51,835 nucleotides of DNA from Frankiaceae bacterium (lineage in GTDB: Bacteria; Actinomycetota; Actinomycetes; JAFAQI01). The stretch spans positions 1 through 51,835 of the forward strand of contig JAFAZI010000098.1 of NCBI GenBank assembly GCA_019239875.1. The letters are read 5' to 3'. The stretch's first letter is position 1. Each line of letters opens with the position of its first letter. Of this stretch, positions 19,175 through 26,361 are shown piece after piece. Both the position numbers and the translations under genes were made by a program. A model generated the notes under the pieces. That model had not been told where the DNA came from and did no database searches. It worked only from the letters and a program-made list of their open reading frames with translations.

Positions 19175-19687
19175 TCAGCTCGCAGCGGCGTCCGGACCGG
19201 CGCTGCGGAGCCGTTCGACATCGGACAGCGCCGCCCGCAACTCGGCCAGCCAGTCGCCCGAGTGCTGCCCGACCAGTCGAACGCACCACGCGAGCGCATG
19301 CGACCGAGACCGCGCTACGCCGGCATCGACCAGGGTGTCCAGCACGATGCGCTCCGGCTGGCGCAGTCGCGTCATCACCGGCGCGGCAACCTGGGTGAAG
19401 ACGGTGGAGGTATCGCCGCAGCTCGCACCCCAGGCCACCTTGCGCTCGAACCGCCGCTCGGCCTCGCGCGCCATCTGAATCCGCTCCTCGCGGGTCTGCT
19501 CCCGGAATCGGGCGATCCGCCCTTCCTCGGCGGCCCGTCGGGCCTCGTCGGTGTCGCCCGCGTCGTCGGGTACGGCGAGCGTCCCGATGACGGTGATCTC
19601 GTCGCGGTCCACCGTGAGTGCTGGTGTGGACGTGAACCAGTCGGCGGGCAGCCGGCCGCCGAACCAGCTGTTGATCTCGTCGTACAT
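19175..19687 (-). CDS. Conserved hypothetical protein with a strong RBS
   Basis: A 170-residue soluble protein with no family I can name. An N-terminal beta-rich part (residues 1-45, WFGGRLPADWFTSTPALTVDRDEITVIG) is followed by a highly charged helical stretch (50-80, rich in Arg and Glu) and a C-terminal helical part with VDAGVARSRSHALAWCVRLVG. The latter resembles short ribbon-helix-helix or CopG-like segments in actinomycete proteins, but this is weak. ATG 19687 has a perfect AGGAGG 6 nt upstream. A 26-bp dyad (19700-19725) sits directly in front of the RBS, suggesting repression by a dimeric regulator. Confidence 0.75.
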   Translation of the reverse strand: MYDEINSWFGGRLPADWFTSTPALTVDRDEITVIGTLAVPDDAGDTDEARRAAEEGRIARFREQTREERIQMAREAERRFERKVAWGASCGDTSTVFTQVAAPVMTRLRQPERIVLDTLVDAGVARSRSHALAWCVRLVGQHSGDWLAELRAALSDVERLRSAGPDAAAS

Positions 19688-19699
19688 CGCTGCCTCCTA

Positions 19700-19725
19700 G
19701 TGATTACCTGTAATCATGTAATCAC
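19700..19725. promoter_or_regulatory. Candidate operator upstream of the 170-residue hypothetical gene
   Basis: GTGATTAC-10 nt-GTAATCAC is a perfect 8-bp dyad, and the spacer itself contains another GTAATC, giving three overlapping half-sites. It is much more A/T-rich than its surroundings and ends 13 nt before the start codon of the minus-strand gene. The half-site pattern is compatible with a GntR- or TetR-type dimer site. Confidence 0.5.
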
Positions 19726-19764
19726 CAATGCGGCCCGTCCACCGTCGCGTTCACCAGCAGCGAA

Positions 19765-19828
19765 CGCCCAACCGTCTCGAATCGTTGGTTTGAGTCGGTC
19801 AGAACCAACGATTCGAGACGGTTGGGCG
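19765..19828. repeat. Long dispersed palindrome, copy 2
   Basis: A perfect 26-bp inverted repeat (19765-19790 with 19803-19828) and a 12-nt spacer. The arms are identical to those at 5525-5590 while the spacers differ. It starts 5 nt beyond the stop codon of the minus-strand cyclase gene, so it would form at the 3' end of that transcript. Confidence 0.85.
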
Positions 19829-19833
19829 ATAGG

Positions 19834-21360
19834 TCAGGCGACGGGAGTCACGGCGCGGATCGCGTCGGCGGGCTCGTAGACCAGCGTGGTCTCGTCATAC
19901 CCGCGGAGCTGGAGCTCGCCGCCCACCGTCCAGGCCTTCGCCTCCTCGCCGGCCCGCGCGATCGCCTCGTCGCTGGCCAGCACCCGGCCGAGGCGACGCT
20001 TTGCCTCGTCGGTCAGCCGGGACGCCTCGTTCACCGGCGAGCCGATCACGGTGTACTCATACCGTTCCTCGGCGCCGATGTTCCCCGCGACGACGGTGCC
20101 CGCCGAGACGCCGATCGCCGCGTCGAGCTCCGGGTTCGTCGCCGCGATGGCCAGGAGCTCCCGTCGCAACGTGCGCGCTGCCCGAAGCGCCCGGGCGGCG
20201 CAGTCCTCGGTCGGCATCGGAGCGCCGAACACCGCGAGCGCTCCGTCTCCCTCGAACTTGTTGACCCAGCCGCCCTCGTCACCGACCACGCGCACAACCG
20301 TTGCGAAGAACCGGTTGAGCAACGTGACGACGTCCTCGGGAGACCGGCTCTGGGCAAGCCGGGTCGAGCCGACCACGTCGACGAAGATCGCGCCGACTTC
20401 TCGTCGCTCCCCGCCGAGTACGACGTCCCCGGCAGCGACCGCCTGCCGCGCAACGTCCTCACCGACGTGCCGCCCGAACAGGTCCTGCAGCACCGCCCGC
20501 TCCCGGAGCTCGGTCACCATCTGGTTGAAGCCGGCTTGCAGCAGGCCGAGCTCCCCACCGTCGTTCACCGGCAGCTGGACGTCCAGGTCACCGCGCTGCA
20601 CTCGCCCGACCGAGGACCGCAGCGCGAGCAGCGGCTCAGCAAGCGAGCGGGTGGCGACGAAGAGCACCGCGGACCCCGTCACGAGACCAGTGCCGATGAT
20701 GAACCAGATCGCGATCTCACTCGGCGGCTGGGACTTCGGGCGGCCGAGAAAGCTCAGGCCGATCATCAGCAGGAACACGTCTGCGCCGAGGATCCATGAG
20801 GCAAGAAGCTTGGTGCGCACACCAGGCGCCAGGGTGTGGTCCGGCACGTTGTCAGCCAGGGCGACCGCAACCACCGGACGAATCGTCCACTCGGTGATCA
20901 GGTAGGCAAGCCCTGTCGTCGCCGTACCGCCCAGCAAGATCGACAGCGCCACGCGCGTGGTGTCCGCAAGCGAGTGCCCACCGATTAGCGTCAGTCCCGT
21001 CCAGACCACGGCCGCTCCGACCCACCCGACCATGCCCTGGATCGCGAAGTTCGTGGGCAGCCGCAGGACCAGACGTTGCTCGGCCTCGGTGGCCGACCGT
21101 CCCTCGCTCAGCCATTCGGTGGCATTGCGGCACAACTTCCTTGCACTGGCGATGCCGGCGACCAGCGCGAGCGACATGTACACCACGAAGGCGATGACGT
21201 CGGACCGGCCGAAGCCGCTCTGATTCCTGATGTTCGCCGTCGTGAGTGCTCCGGACGCCGCCGCCAGCACGGCGCCGGAGAAGTGGGCCGCGGGGATGCG
21301 TTGCAGCAGCCGACGCCCGAGGTCATCGATCAGCTGATCGTTCGCATCCGGCGTCGCCAT
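19834..21360 (-). CDS. Membrane-bound class III adenylate/guanylate cyclase with HAMP domain
   Basis: A 508-residue signalling enzyme making a cyclic nucleotide. Residues 1-235 contain about six membrane helices. A HAMP-like linker follows (LAEPLLALRSSVGRVQRGDLDVQLPV, about 245-300), then the catalytic domain (about 325-500). Metal-binding aspartates are in FVDVVGST and EGDGALAVFG; the purine-recognition Lys is in NKFEGDG, and EYTVIGSPVNEASRL carries the late motif. The architecture matches mycobacterial Rv1318c-Rv1320c and Rv3645. The usual Asp in IGDPVN is Ser here. ATG 21360 lies 6 nt after TACTCT, a leaderless spacing. It is divergent from an exporter gene. Confidence 0.93.
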   Translation of the reverse strand: MATPDANDQLIDDLGRRLLQRIPAAHFSGAVLAAASGALTTANIRNQSGFGRSDVIAFVVYMSLALVAGIASARKLCRNATEWLSEGRSATEAEQRLVLRLPTNFAIQGMVGWVGAAVVWTGLTLIGGHSLADTTRVALSILLGGTATTGLAYLITEWTIRPVVAVALADNVPDHTLAPGVRTKLLASWILGADVFLLMIGLSFLGRPKSQPPSEIAIWFIIGTGLVTGSAVLFVATRSLAEPLLALRSSVGRVQRGDLDVQLPVNDGGELGLLQAGFNQMVTELRERAVLQDLFGRHVGEDVARQAVAAGDVVLGGERREVGAIFVDVVGSTRLAQSRSPEDVVTLLNRFFATVVRVVGDEGGWVNKFEGDGALAVFGAPMPTEDCAARALRAARTLRRELLAIAATNPELDAAIGVSAGTVVAGNIGAEERYEYTVIGSPVNEASRLTDEAKRRLGRVLASDEAIARAGEEAKAWTVGGELQLRGYDETTLVYEPADAIRAVTPVA

Positions 21361-21366
21361 GAACGG

Positions 21367-21372
21367 AGAGTA
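21367..21372 (-). promoter_or_regulatory. -10 hexamer of a probable leaderless promoter for the cyclase
   Basis: On the minus strand TACTCT-6 nt-ATG(21360), with no Shine-Dalgarno. This decides the start against the longer frame open to 21408. Confidence 0.45.
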
Positions 21373-21414
21373 CGGCGATCGGCGGCGGCTGTCTGTGGGC
21401 CAGGACACACGTGG

Positions 21415-21428
21415 CGGACGGTCGTCCG
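21415..21428. promoter_or_regulatory. Candidate operator and promoter for the DHA2 exporter
   Basis: CGGACG-GT-CGTCCG is a perfect 14-bp dyad that abuts a possible -10 (TATCTT, 21429-21434), 57 nt before the exporter start. DHA2 exporters are usually repressed by TetR-type proteins at such sites, but no regulator gene is adjacent. Confidence 0.4.
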
Positions 21429-21490
21429 TATCTTGTTTTCATCAGGCAACTTCGCCACCGCTGCCGCACGAAGATCCGGAGCACACCGCC

Positions 21491-23017
21491 GTGAGCACCA
21501 CCGACGCCCTGCGGAATCGGACCTCGGCGGCGAGCCAGCGGATGCGGCAGAACAACGGCGTCGTCCTTGGCGTGATCCTCGTGTGCCAGGTGATGGTGAT
21601 CATCGACGGCACGGTCGTGAACATCGCCTTGCCGGCCATTAGGGAGTCGCTGAACTTCTCCGCCGAGAACCTGTCGTGGGTCATCAACGCCTACACGCTG
21701 AGCTTCGGCGGGCTGCTCCTCCTGGGCGCCCGGGCCGGCGACATCATCGGTCGCCGGTGCACCTTCATCGCGGGTGTCGCGGTGTTCACCGTCGCGTCAC
21801 TCGTTGGTGGCTTCGCCCACAACGCGGCAGAGCTGTTGATCGCGCGCAGCGCGCAAGGCATTGGCGGTGCGTTCGCCTCCCCGGCCGCCCTGTCGCTGCT
21901 CATGTCCCGGTTCTCGGACGGACCGGAGCGCACCCGAGCCATCGGCCTGTACACCGCGGTAACGGTCGGGGGCAGCGCCGCCGGACTCATCGTCGGCGGC
22001 ATCCTGGTCGAGTGGGTGTCATGGCGCTGGGTGATGTTCATCAACGTCCCGATCGGCGTCATCGAGCTTGCTCTCGCCCGGCTCGCGATCACCGAGACCG
22101 AGCGACACGGCGGGACGTTCGACCTCCTCGGTGCGATCACGTCGACCGGCGGGATGGCGGCAGTCGTCTACGGCCTGGTACGGGCCGCCACCGATGGATG
22201 GAGTGATCCCGCCACCACCGTGTCCTTCGTGGTCGGCGTCACTTTGCTGGTGGCGTTCATCCGCATCGAGCGTCGAGCCGAGTCGCCGATCACACCATTG
22301 CGACTCTTCGCCGACAGAGCGCGTGCGACGGCCTACGTCGTACGACTCTTTCTTGTCGCCGGCATGACCGGAACGTTCTTCTTCTTCAGTCAGTACCTCC
22401 AGAACGTTCTCGACTACTCGCCGCTGCGCAACGGCGTGGCGTTCCTGCCGATCGCCATCCTGCTCTTCGTCTCCTCGCAGGCGTCGTCCCGCGCGCTCGT
22501 GGAACGCTTCGGCGCGAAGCCGCTGATGATCATCGGCATCTCTTTGACGTCGCTCGGGACGTTGGCTGCGACCCGCCTGACGACTGACAGCGGATACGGA
22601 CCGGTGCTCCTCACGCTGTGTCTGTGCGGGGTTGGCAACGGACTCGGTTTCGTGCCGTTGACCAGCGCAGCATTGAGCCGCGTCCGCCCGGAGGAGTCGG
22701 GTGCGGCCTCGGGACTGGTGAACGTGATGCAGCAGGTGGGCGGCTCCCTCGGACTGGCGATCCTGATCACGATCTTCGGTACGACGACCCGTCACGCCAG
22801 CGCCGGCGGCCGCGGCGGGCAGGCGCTCGCCAACGACATCTTCGTGCTGGGCATGCATCGAGCATTCGAGATGTCGACGCTGCTGGTGGCGACCAGCGTC
22901 CTGCTGATCATCTTCGTCATGGGGCCGGTCAGTCTCGCAGCGCCGGCGCGACGGGAAGACCGGCTGACCGAAGACCTCGAGACCGCGGGCGCACTCAGCG
23001 CAACCGCGTCAGAGTGA
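21491..23017 (+). CDS. MFS drug exporter, DHA2 (EmrB/QacA) family
   Basis: A 508-residue proton-driven efflux pump with 14 predicted membrane helices. Helix 1 has VMVIIDGTVVNIALPAI, the DHA2 motif D1 with the membrane Asp. The loop after helix 2 is GARAGDIIGRRCTF (motif A), and RSAQGIGGAFASPAALSLL (motif B) and VGGSAAGLIVGGILVEWVSWRWVMFINVPIG (motif C) follow. GTG 21491 is preferred over the longer frame because the N-terminus then aligns with the family and GGAG lies about 9 nt upstream. Substrates cannot be predicted. The last 23 nt overlap the convergent transglutaminase gene. Confidence 0.93.
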   Translation: MSTTDALRNRTSAASQRMRQNNGVVLGVILVCQVMVIIDGTVVNIALPAIRESLNFSAENLSWVINAYTLSFGGLLLLGARAGDIIGRRCTFIAGVAVFTVASLVGGFAHNAAELLIARSAQGIGGAFASPAALSLLMSRFSDGPERTRAIGLYTAVTVGGSAAGLIVGGILVEWVSWRWVMFINVPIGVIELALARLAITETERHGGTFDLLGAITSTGGMAAVVYGLVRAATDGWSDPATTVSFVVGVTLLVAFIRIERRAESPITPLRLFADRARATAYVVRLFLVAGMTGTFFFFSQYLQNVLDYSPLRNGVAFLPIAILLFVSSQASSRALVERFGAKPLMIIGISLTSLGTLAATRLTTDSGYGPVLLTLCLCGVGNGLGFVPLTSAALSRVRPEESGAASGLVNVMQQVGGSLGLAILITIFGTTTRHASAGGRGGQALANDIFVLGMHRAFEMSTLLVATSVLLIIFVMGPVSLAAPARREDRLTEDLETAGALSATASE

Positions 23018-23840
23018 CCTCGACGTCGAGCGTCGCCGCGCCGCCGCCGGAGTGCACGCCGCGGACCGGAGCGACGTCGGCGTAGTCGCGGCCGCGTGCG
23101 ACTCCCACGTGGCGATGCCCGACCTCCACGTTGTTGGTCGGGTCATATCCCCACCAGTCGCCAGTCCAGGCCTCCACCCACGCGTGACTCTCGCCTTTCG
23201 TGCGGGTGCCGATCTCAGGGTTCTTCTTGGAGTGCAGATAGCCGGACACGTAGCGCGCCGGCACGCCCATCGCGCGAAGGACGACGAGGGCGACGTGCGC
23301 GAAGTCCTGGCAGACACCACGACGGGCCTGCCAGGCCTCGGCCGCTGACGTGTGCACCCCTGTCACGCCGGACTGATAGGTCAACGAGTCGTTGACCCAC
23401 GCCATCACCGCGAGCACCGCATCGACCGGGTCCGCATGGGCGGCGGCAAAGTCTTTGGCAGCCACGGCCAGCTCGTCATCGTGCGCGGTGTACGGCGTCG
23501 GCGCGAGCAGCTCGGCCTGGACGTCTCGCACCTTCTCGCCCCAGAGGTCCTCCCACGTCGCCGCGCGCACCGGCGGCTTGGCCTCCTCCGTCTCGACCGC
23601 CGCCGTGCTCGTCAACACCAACCGGTCATGCGGCTCGGTGATGTCGAACTCGATGACCTGAGTCCCCCAGTAGTCCCAGTAGCGGCGGATCGGCGCGCGG
23701 GGGTCGATGGTGAAGGAGATGTTGCCCGTCGTCTGGTGCAGGTCGGTGATCGGGGTCATGCGCACCTCGTTGTACGACGAGAGCACGGGTGATGAGTAGG
23801 AGTACGTCGTGGTGTGGACGACCTCCAGACGCCACGTCAT
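22995..23840 (-). CDS. Transglutaminase-like cysteine protease of the ATP-grasp/alpha-E cassette
   Basis: A 281-residue protein. The N-terminal beta region (residues 1-95, MTWRLEVVHTTTYSYSSPV) is the bacterial transglutaminase-like N domain, and residues about 150-240 are the transglutaminase core. The catalytic triad is visible: Cys in RRGVCQDFAHVAL, His in ESHAWVEAW and Asp in YDPTNN. Such proteins act as peptidases, amidases or peptide ligases. ATG 23840 overlaps the alpha-E stop by 4 nt, so it is the third gene of a coupled operon. Its 3' end overlaps the exporter gene by 23 nt on the opposite strand. Confidence 0.92.
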   Translation of the reverse strand: MTWRLEVVHTTTYSYSSPVLSSYNEVRMTPITDLHQTTGNISFTIDPRAPIRRYWDYWGTQVIEFDITEPHDRLVLTSTAAVETEEAKPPVRAATWEDLWGEKVRDVQAELLAPTPYTAHDDELAVAAKDFAAAHADPVDAVLAVMAWVNDSLTYQSGVTGVHTSAAEAWQARRGVCQDFAHVALVVLRAMGVPARYVSGYLHSKKNPEIGTRTKGESHAWVEAWTGDWWGYDPTNNVEVGHRHVGVARGRDYADVAPVRGVHSGGGAATLDVEVTLTRLR

Positions 23841-24778
23841 GACGCACCGCCGTAGACCCACTCGACCATCGCGGCGCCGCGGAAGAACCGGTCGGACACG
23901 GCTTCGGTCACGTCGATGCATGCCTTCTGGATCTCGTCGAGTCGAGCCGCCAGACCCACCTCGAGGTCAGCGGCGTGGGAGAACTCCAGGCTGGTCCGAG
24001 TGCGACCCAGCGCGAGCAGCCCTTGGTCGGCGATGCCGACCCGGGAGCCGGCAGATGGGATCAGCTCGAGCAGTCGCTGCTCGGCGGTCGCGACAGCGGC
24101 GTACACCGATCGTGGAAACCATCGGTCGAGCAGCAGGAACTCCGTCGCGTGGCCTGGCTCGACGCTGCCGCGATAGGTGCGGAGGAATGACTCGTACCCG
24201 CCGCAGCTCCGCAGGAGTGCCGTCGCCGAGGTCGCCGGGTCACCGACGACTTGATAGAGCGACAGCGCCCGCACCGTCATGTCGGCGCGTTCGATGCTTC
24301 GGCCGAGGACGAGGAAACGCCAGCCGTCGTCGTGGCTCATCGTGCCGTCCACGAGACCGGACACCAACGCTGCCCGTTCCTTGACGAAGTTGAAGTACGT
24401 CGACGGGCTGCTGCGCTTGGCGCGGGCTCGCTGACCGGACAGCGCGTTGTACGTCGTGTTGAGGCACAACCACATCTCCGACGAGATGACCTCGCGCACG
24501 GTCCGGGCGTTCTCGCGCGCTCCTTCCAAGGAGCTCCAGATCGGGCTGTCGCGATCGTAGGCGAGGCGATCGAGAACGAGATCCGCATCGAATGCGCGGT
24601 CGTCGAGGCTGCCGCTCGCACCGACCACTGACAGGAGCGTCCGGCAGGCTTCGACGTCGCTCGCCGAGGACTCTTCGAGCAGGAGGTTGACCGACACGTC
24701 CAACATGCGGGAGACATCCTCGGCACGCTCGACGAGACGCCCGATCCAGAACAGCGACTCCGCGATCCGGCTCAGCAT
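23837..24778 (-). CDS. Alpha-E domain protein
   Basis: A 313-residue all-helical protein of the alpha-E family (DUF403). The start MLSRIAESLFWIGRLVERAEDVSRMLDV and the internal RSIERADMTVRAL are the two conserved E-R motifs. It is always found with circularly permuted ATP-grasp proteins and often with transglutaminase-like proteins. Its biochemical role is unproven; it is thought to be an accessory or template subunit in peptide-bond formation. The start overlaps the ATP-grasp stop by 7 nt and its stop overlaps the transglutaminase start by 4 nt. ATG 24778 is chosen by homology over the longer open frame. Confidence 0.93.
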   Translation of the reverse strand: MLSRIAESLFWIGRLVERAEDVSRMLDVSVNLLLEESSASDVEACRTLLSVVGASGSLDDRAFDADLVLDRLAYDRDSPIWSSLEGARENARTVREVISSEMWLCLNTTYNALSGQRARAKRSSPSTYFNFVKERAALVSGLVDGTMSHDDGWRFLVLGRSIERADMTVRALSLYQVVGDPATSATALLRSCGGYESFLRTYRGSVEPGHATEFLLLDRWFPRSVYAAVATAEQRLLELIPSAGSRVGIADQGLLALGRTRTSLEFSHAADLEVGLAARLDEIQKACIDVTEAVSDRFFRGAAMVEWVYGGAS

Positions 24779-26349
24779 GGCAGGTCTCGCTGTTGTTGTT
24801 GCTGCTGCGCCTGGCCGACGTGCGGTGCCGCAGACGGGACACCGACGTGCAGCGGTCCACCGCCGCCGGTGAAGCTCCGCTCGGCGCGCACCTCGACGCG
24901 CTCCGTCGATCCGGACAGCACCCAGGTGTCCTTTGACCCGCCGCCCTGACTGGAGTTGACGACCAGGCTGCCCTCGACGAGAGCGACCCGCGTGAGGCCG
25001 CCGTGCATCACCCACACGCGGTTGCCGTCGTTGACGGCGAACGGGCGAAGGTCGAGATGCCGCGGCACGAGCTGGCCGTCGACGAGGGTGGGTGCGGTCG
25101 ACAGGGGTACGACAGGCTGCGCGATCCAGCGGCGTGGGTCGGTCTCGACGTCCTTGCGCAGCTTGGCGAGCTGGCGCTCGTTGGCCTTCGGTCCGATCAC
25201 GAGCCCGTATCCACCGGAGCCATCGACCGGCTTCAGGACGAGCTTCTCCAAGTTGTCGAGCACGTGGGCGCGAGCCTCCGGCTCCTCGAGCCGGTACGTC
25301 TCCACGTTGCGCAGGACGGGCGTCTCACCGAGGTAGTACTCGACCATCGCCGGCACATACGTGTAGGCCAGCTTGTCGTCCGCGACGCCGTTGCCGACGG
25401 CGTTCGCGATCGTCACGTTGCCGGAGCGGGCGGCGCCGATGATGCCCGGGCAGCCGATCATGGAGTCGCCCCGAAAATGCACGGGGTCCAAGAAGTCATC
25501 GTCGATCCGCCGGTAGACGACGTCGACGCGACGCTCCCCTTCCGTCGTGCGCAGGAACACGACACCGTTGCGGCAGACCAGGTCGCGACCCTCGACCAGC
25601 TCCACGCCCATCTGCCGGGCCAGCAGGGAGTGCTCGAAGTACGCAGAGTTGTAGGCGCCCGGTGTGAGGACGACGACAGTCGGGTCGTCGACGCCGGCCG
25701 GGGCGGCTGCGCGCAGCGCGGTCAGAAGTCGGCCGGGATAGCCGGACACCCGCCGGACGCGCTCGGCGCCGAAAAGGTCCGGCTGGACTCGCGCCATCGT
25801 CCGGCGATTCTCCAGGACGTAGGACACGCCCGACGGGGTCCGAAGGTTGTCTTCGAGCACCCGGAGCTCGCCGTCGGCGTCACGGATCAGATCGATACCG
25901 GCGACATGAACCCGCACATGATTCGCGGGATCGATGCCATGCGCCGCACGGTGAAAATGCTGCGAGGTGGTGATCAGGCGGCGCGGTAGCACGCCGTCGA
26001 CGAACGCCCGGCCCGCGCCGTACACGTCTGCAAGGAACGCTTCGAGCGCGCGCACGCGCTGTGCGACGCCGCGTTCGATCAGGTCCCACTCGTCGGGGGT
26101 GAACAGTCGCGGCATCACATCGAGGGGGAACGGTCGTTCCTCTCCGGAGAGCGAGAACGTGACCCCAGCGTCGGTGAAGGCGCTCGACAGCGCGCCGCCG
26201 CGCCCGGTCAGGTCCTGGATCGACATCGCTTCGAGTGCCGCAACGACGGACTGGTACGCCGGCCGAGGCGAACCGTCTGGCGCGAACACCTCGTCGTACG
26301 CGCCCGTGACTCGCTGCCGTTCGAGGTAGTTGCCGAGCAGGTCACCCAT
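24772..26349 (-). CDS. Circularly permuted ATP-grasp protein (type 2)
   Basis: A 525-residue ATP-dependent ligase-like protein. Residues 70-410 hold the circularly permuted ATP-grasp domain (formerly DUF404/DUF407): YEHLRTPSGVSYVLENR-like segment (LEDNLRTPSGVSYVLENR here), DVVYRRIDDDFLDP, NAVGNGVADDK and VLKPVDGSGGYGLVIG. It is predicted to form amide bonds between amino acids or peptides. The last residues, from about 505, are a low-complexity tail with a run of six glutamines, and their codons overlap the start of the alpha-E gene. First gene of the three-gene cassette ATP-grasp, alpha-E, transglutaminase. Confidence 0.94.
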   Translation of the reverse strand: MGDLLGNYLERQRVTGAYDEVFAPDGSPRPAYQSVVAALEAMSIQDLTGRGGALSSAFTDAGVTFSLSGEERPFPLDVMPRLFTPDEWDLIERGVAQRVRALEAFLADVYGAGRAFVDGVLPRRLITTSQHFHRAAHGIDPANHVRVHVAGIDLIRDADGELRVLEDNLRTPSGVSYVLENRRTMARVQPDLFGAERVRRVSGYPGRLLTALRAAAPAGVDDPTVVVLTPGAYNSAYFEHSLLARQMGVELVEGRDLVCRNGVVFLRTTEGERRVDVVYRRIDDDFLDPVHFRGDSMIGCPGIIGAARSGNVTIANAVGNGVADDKLAYTYVPAMVEYYLGETPVLRNVETYRLEEPEARAHVLDNLEKLVLKPVDGSGGYGLVIGPKANERQLAKLRKDVETDPRRWIAQPVVPLSTAPTLVDGQLVPRHLDLRPFAVNDGNRVWVMHGGLTRVALVEGSLVVNSSQGGGSKDTWVLSGSTERVEVRAERSFTGGGGPLHVGVPSAAPHVGQAQQQQQQRDLPC

Positions 26350-26361
26350 TTGAACGCAACT

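Noticed and set aside
17271-19478. A 735-codon plus-strand frame opposite pckG
   Set aside because: It is antisense to a full-length, highly conserved enzyme, has no domain features and is rich in Arg/Val/Ala as expected of a shadow frame.
24781-24800. CAA/CAG-type triplet tract as a microsatellite or CRISPR-like repeat
   Set aside because: It is a short coding run of glutamines inside the ATP-grasp gene, not an array.
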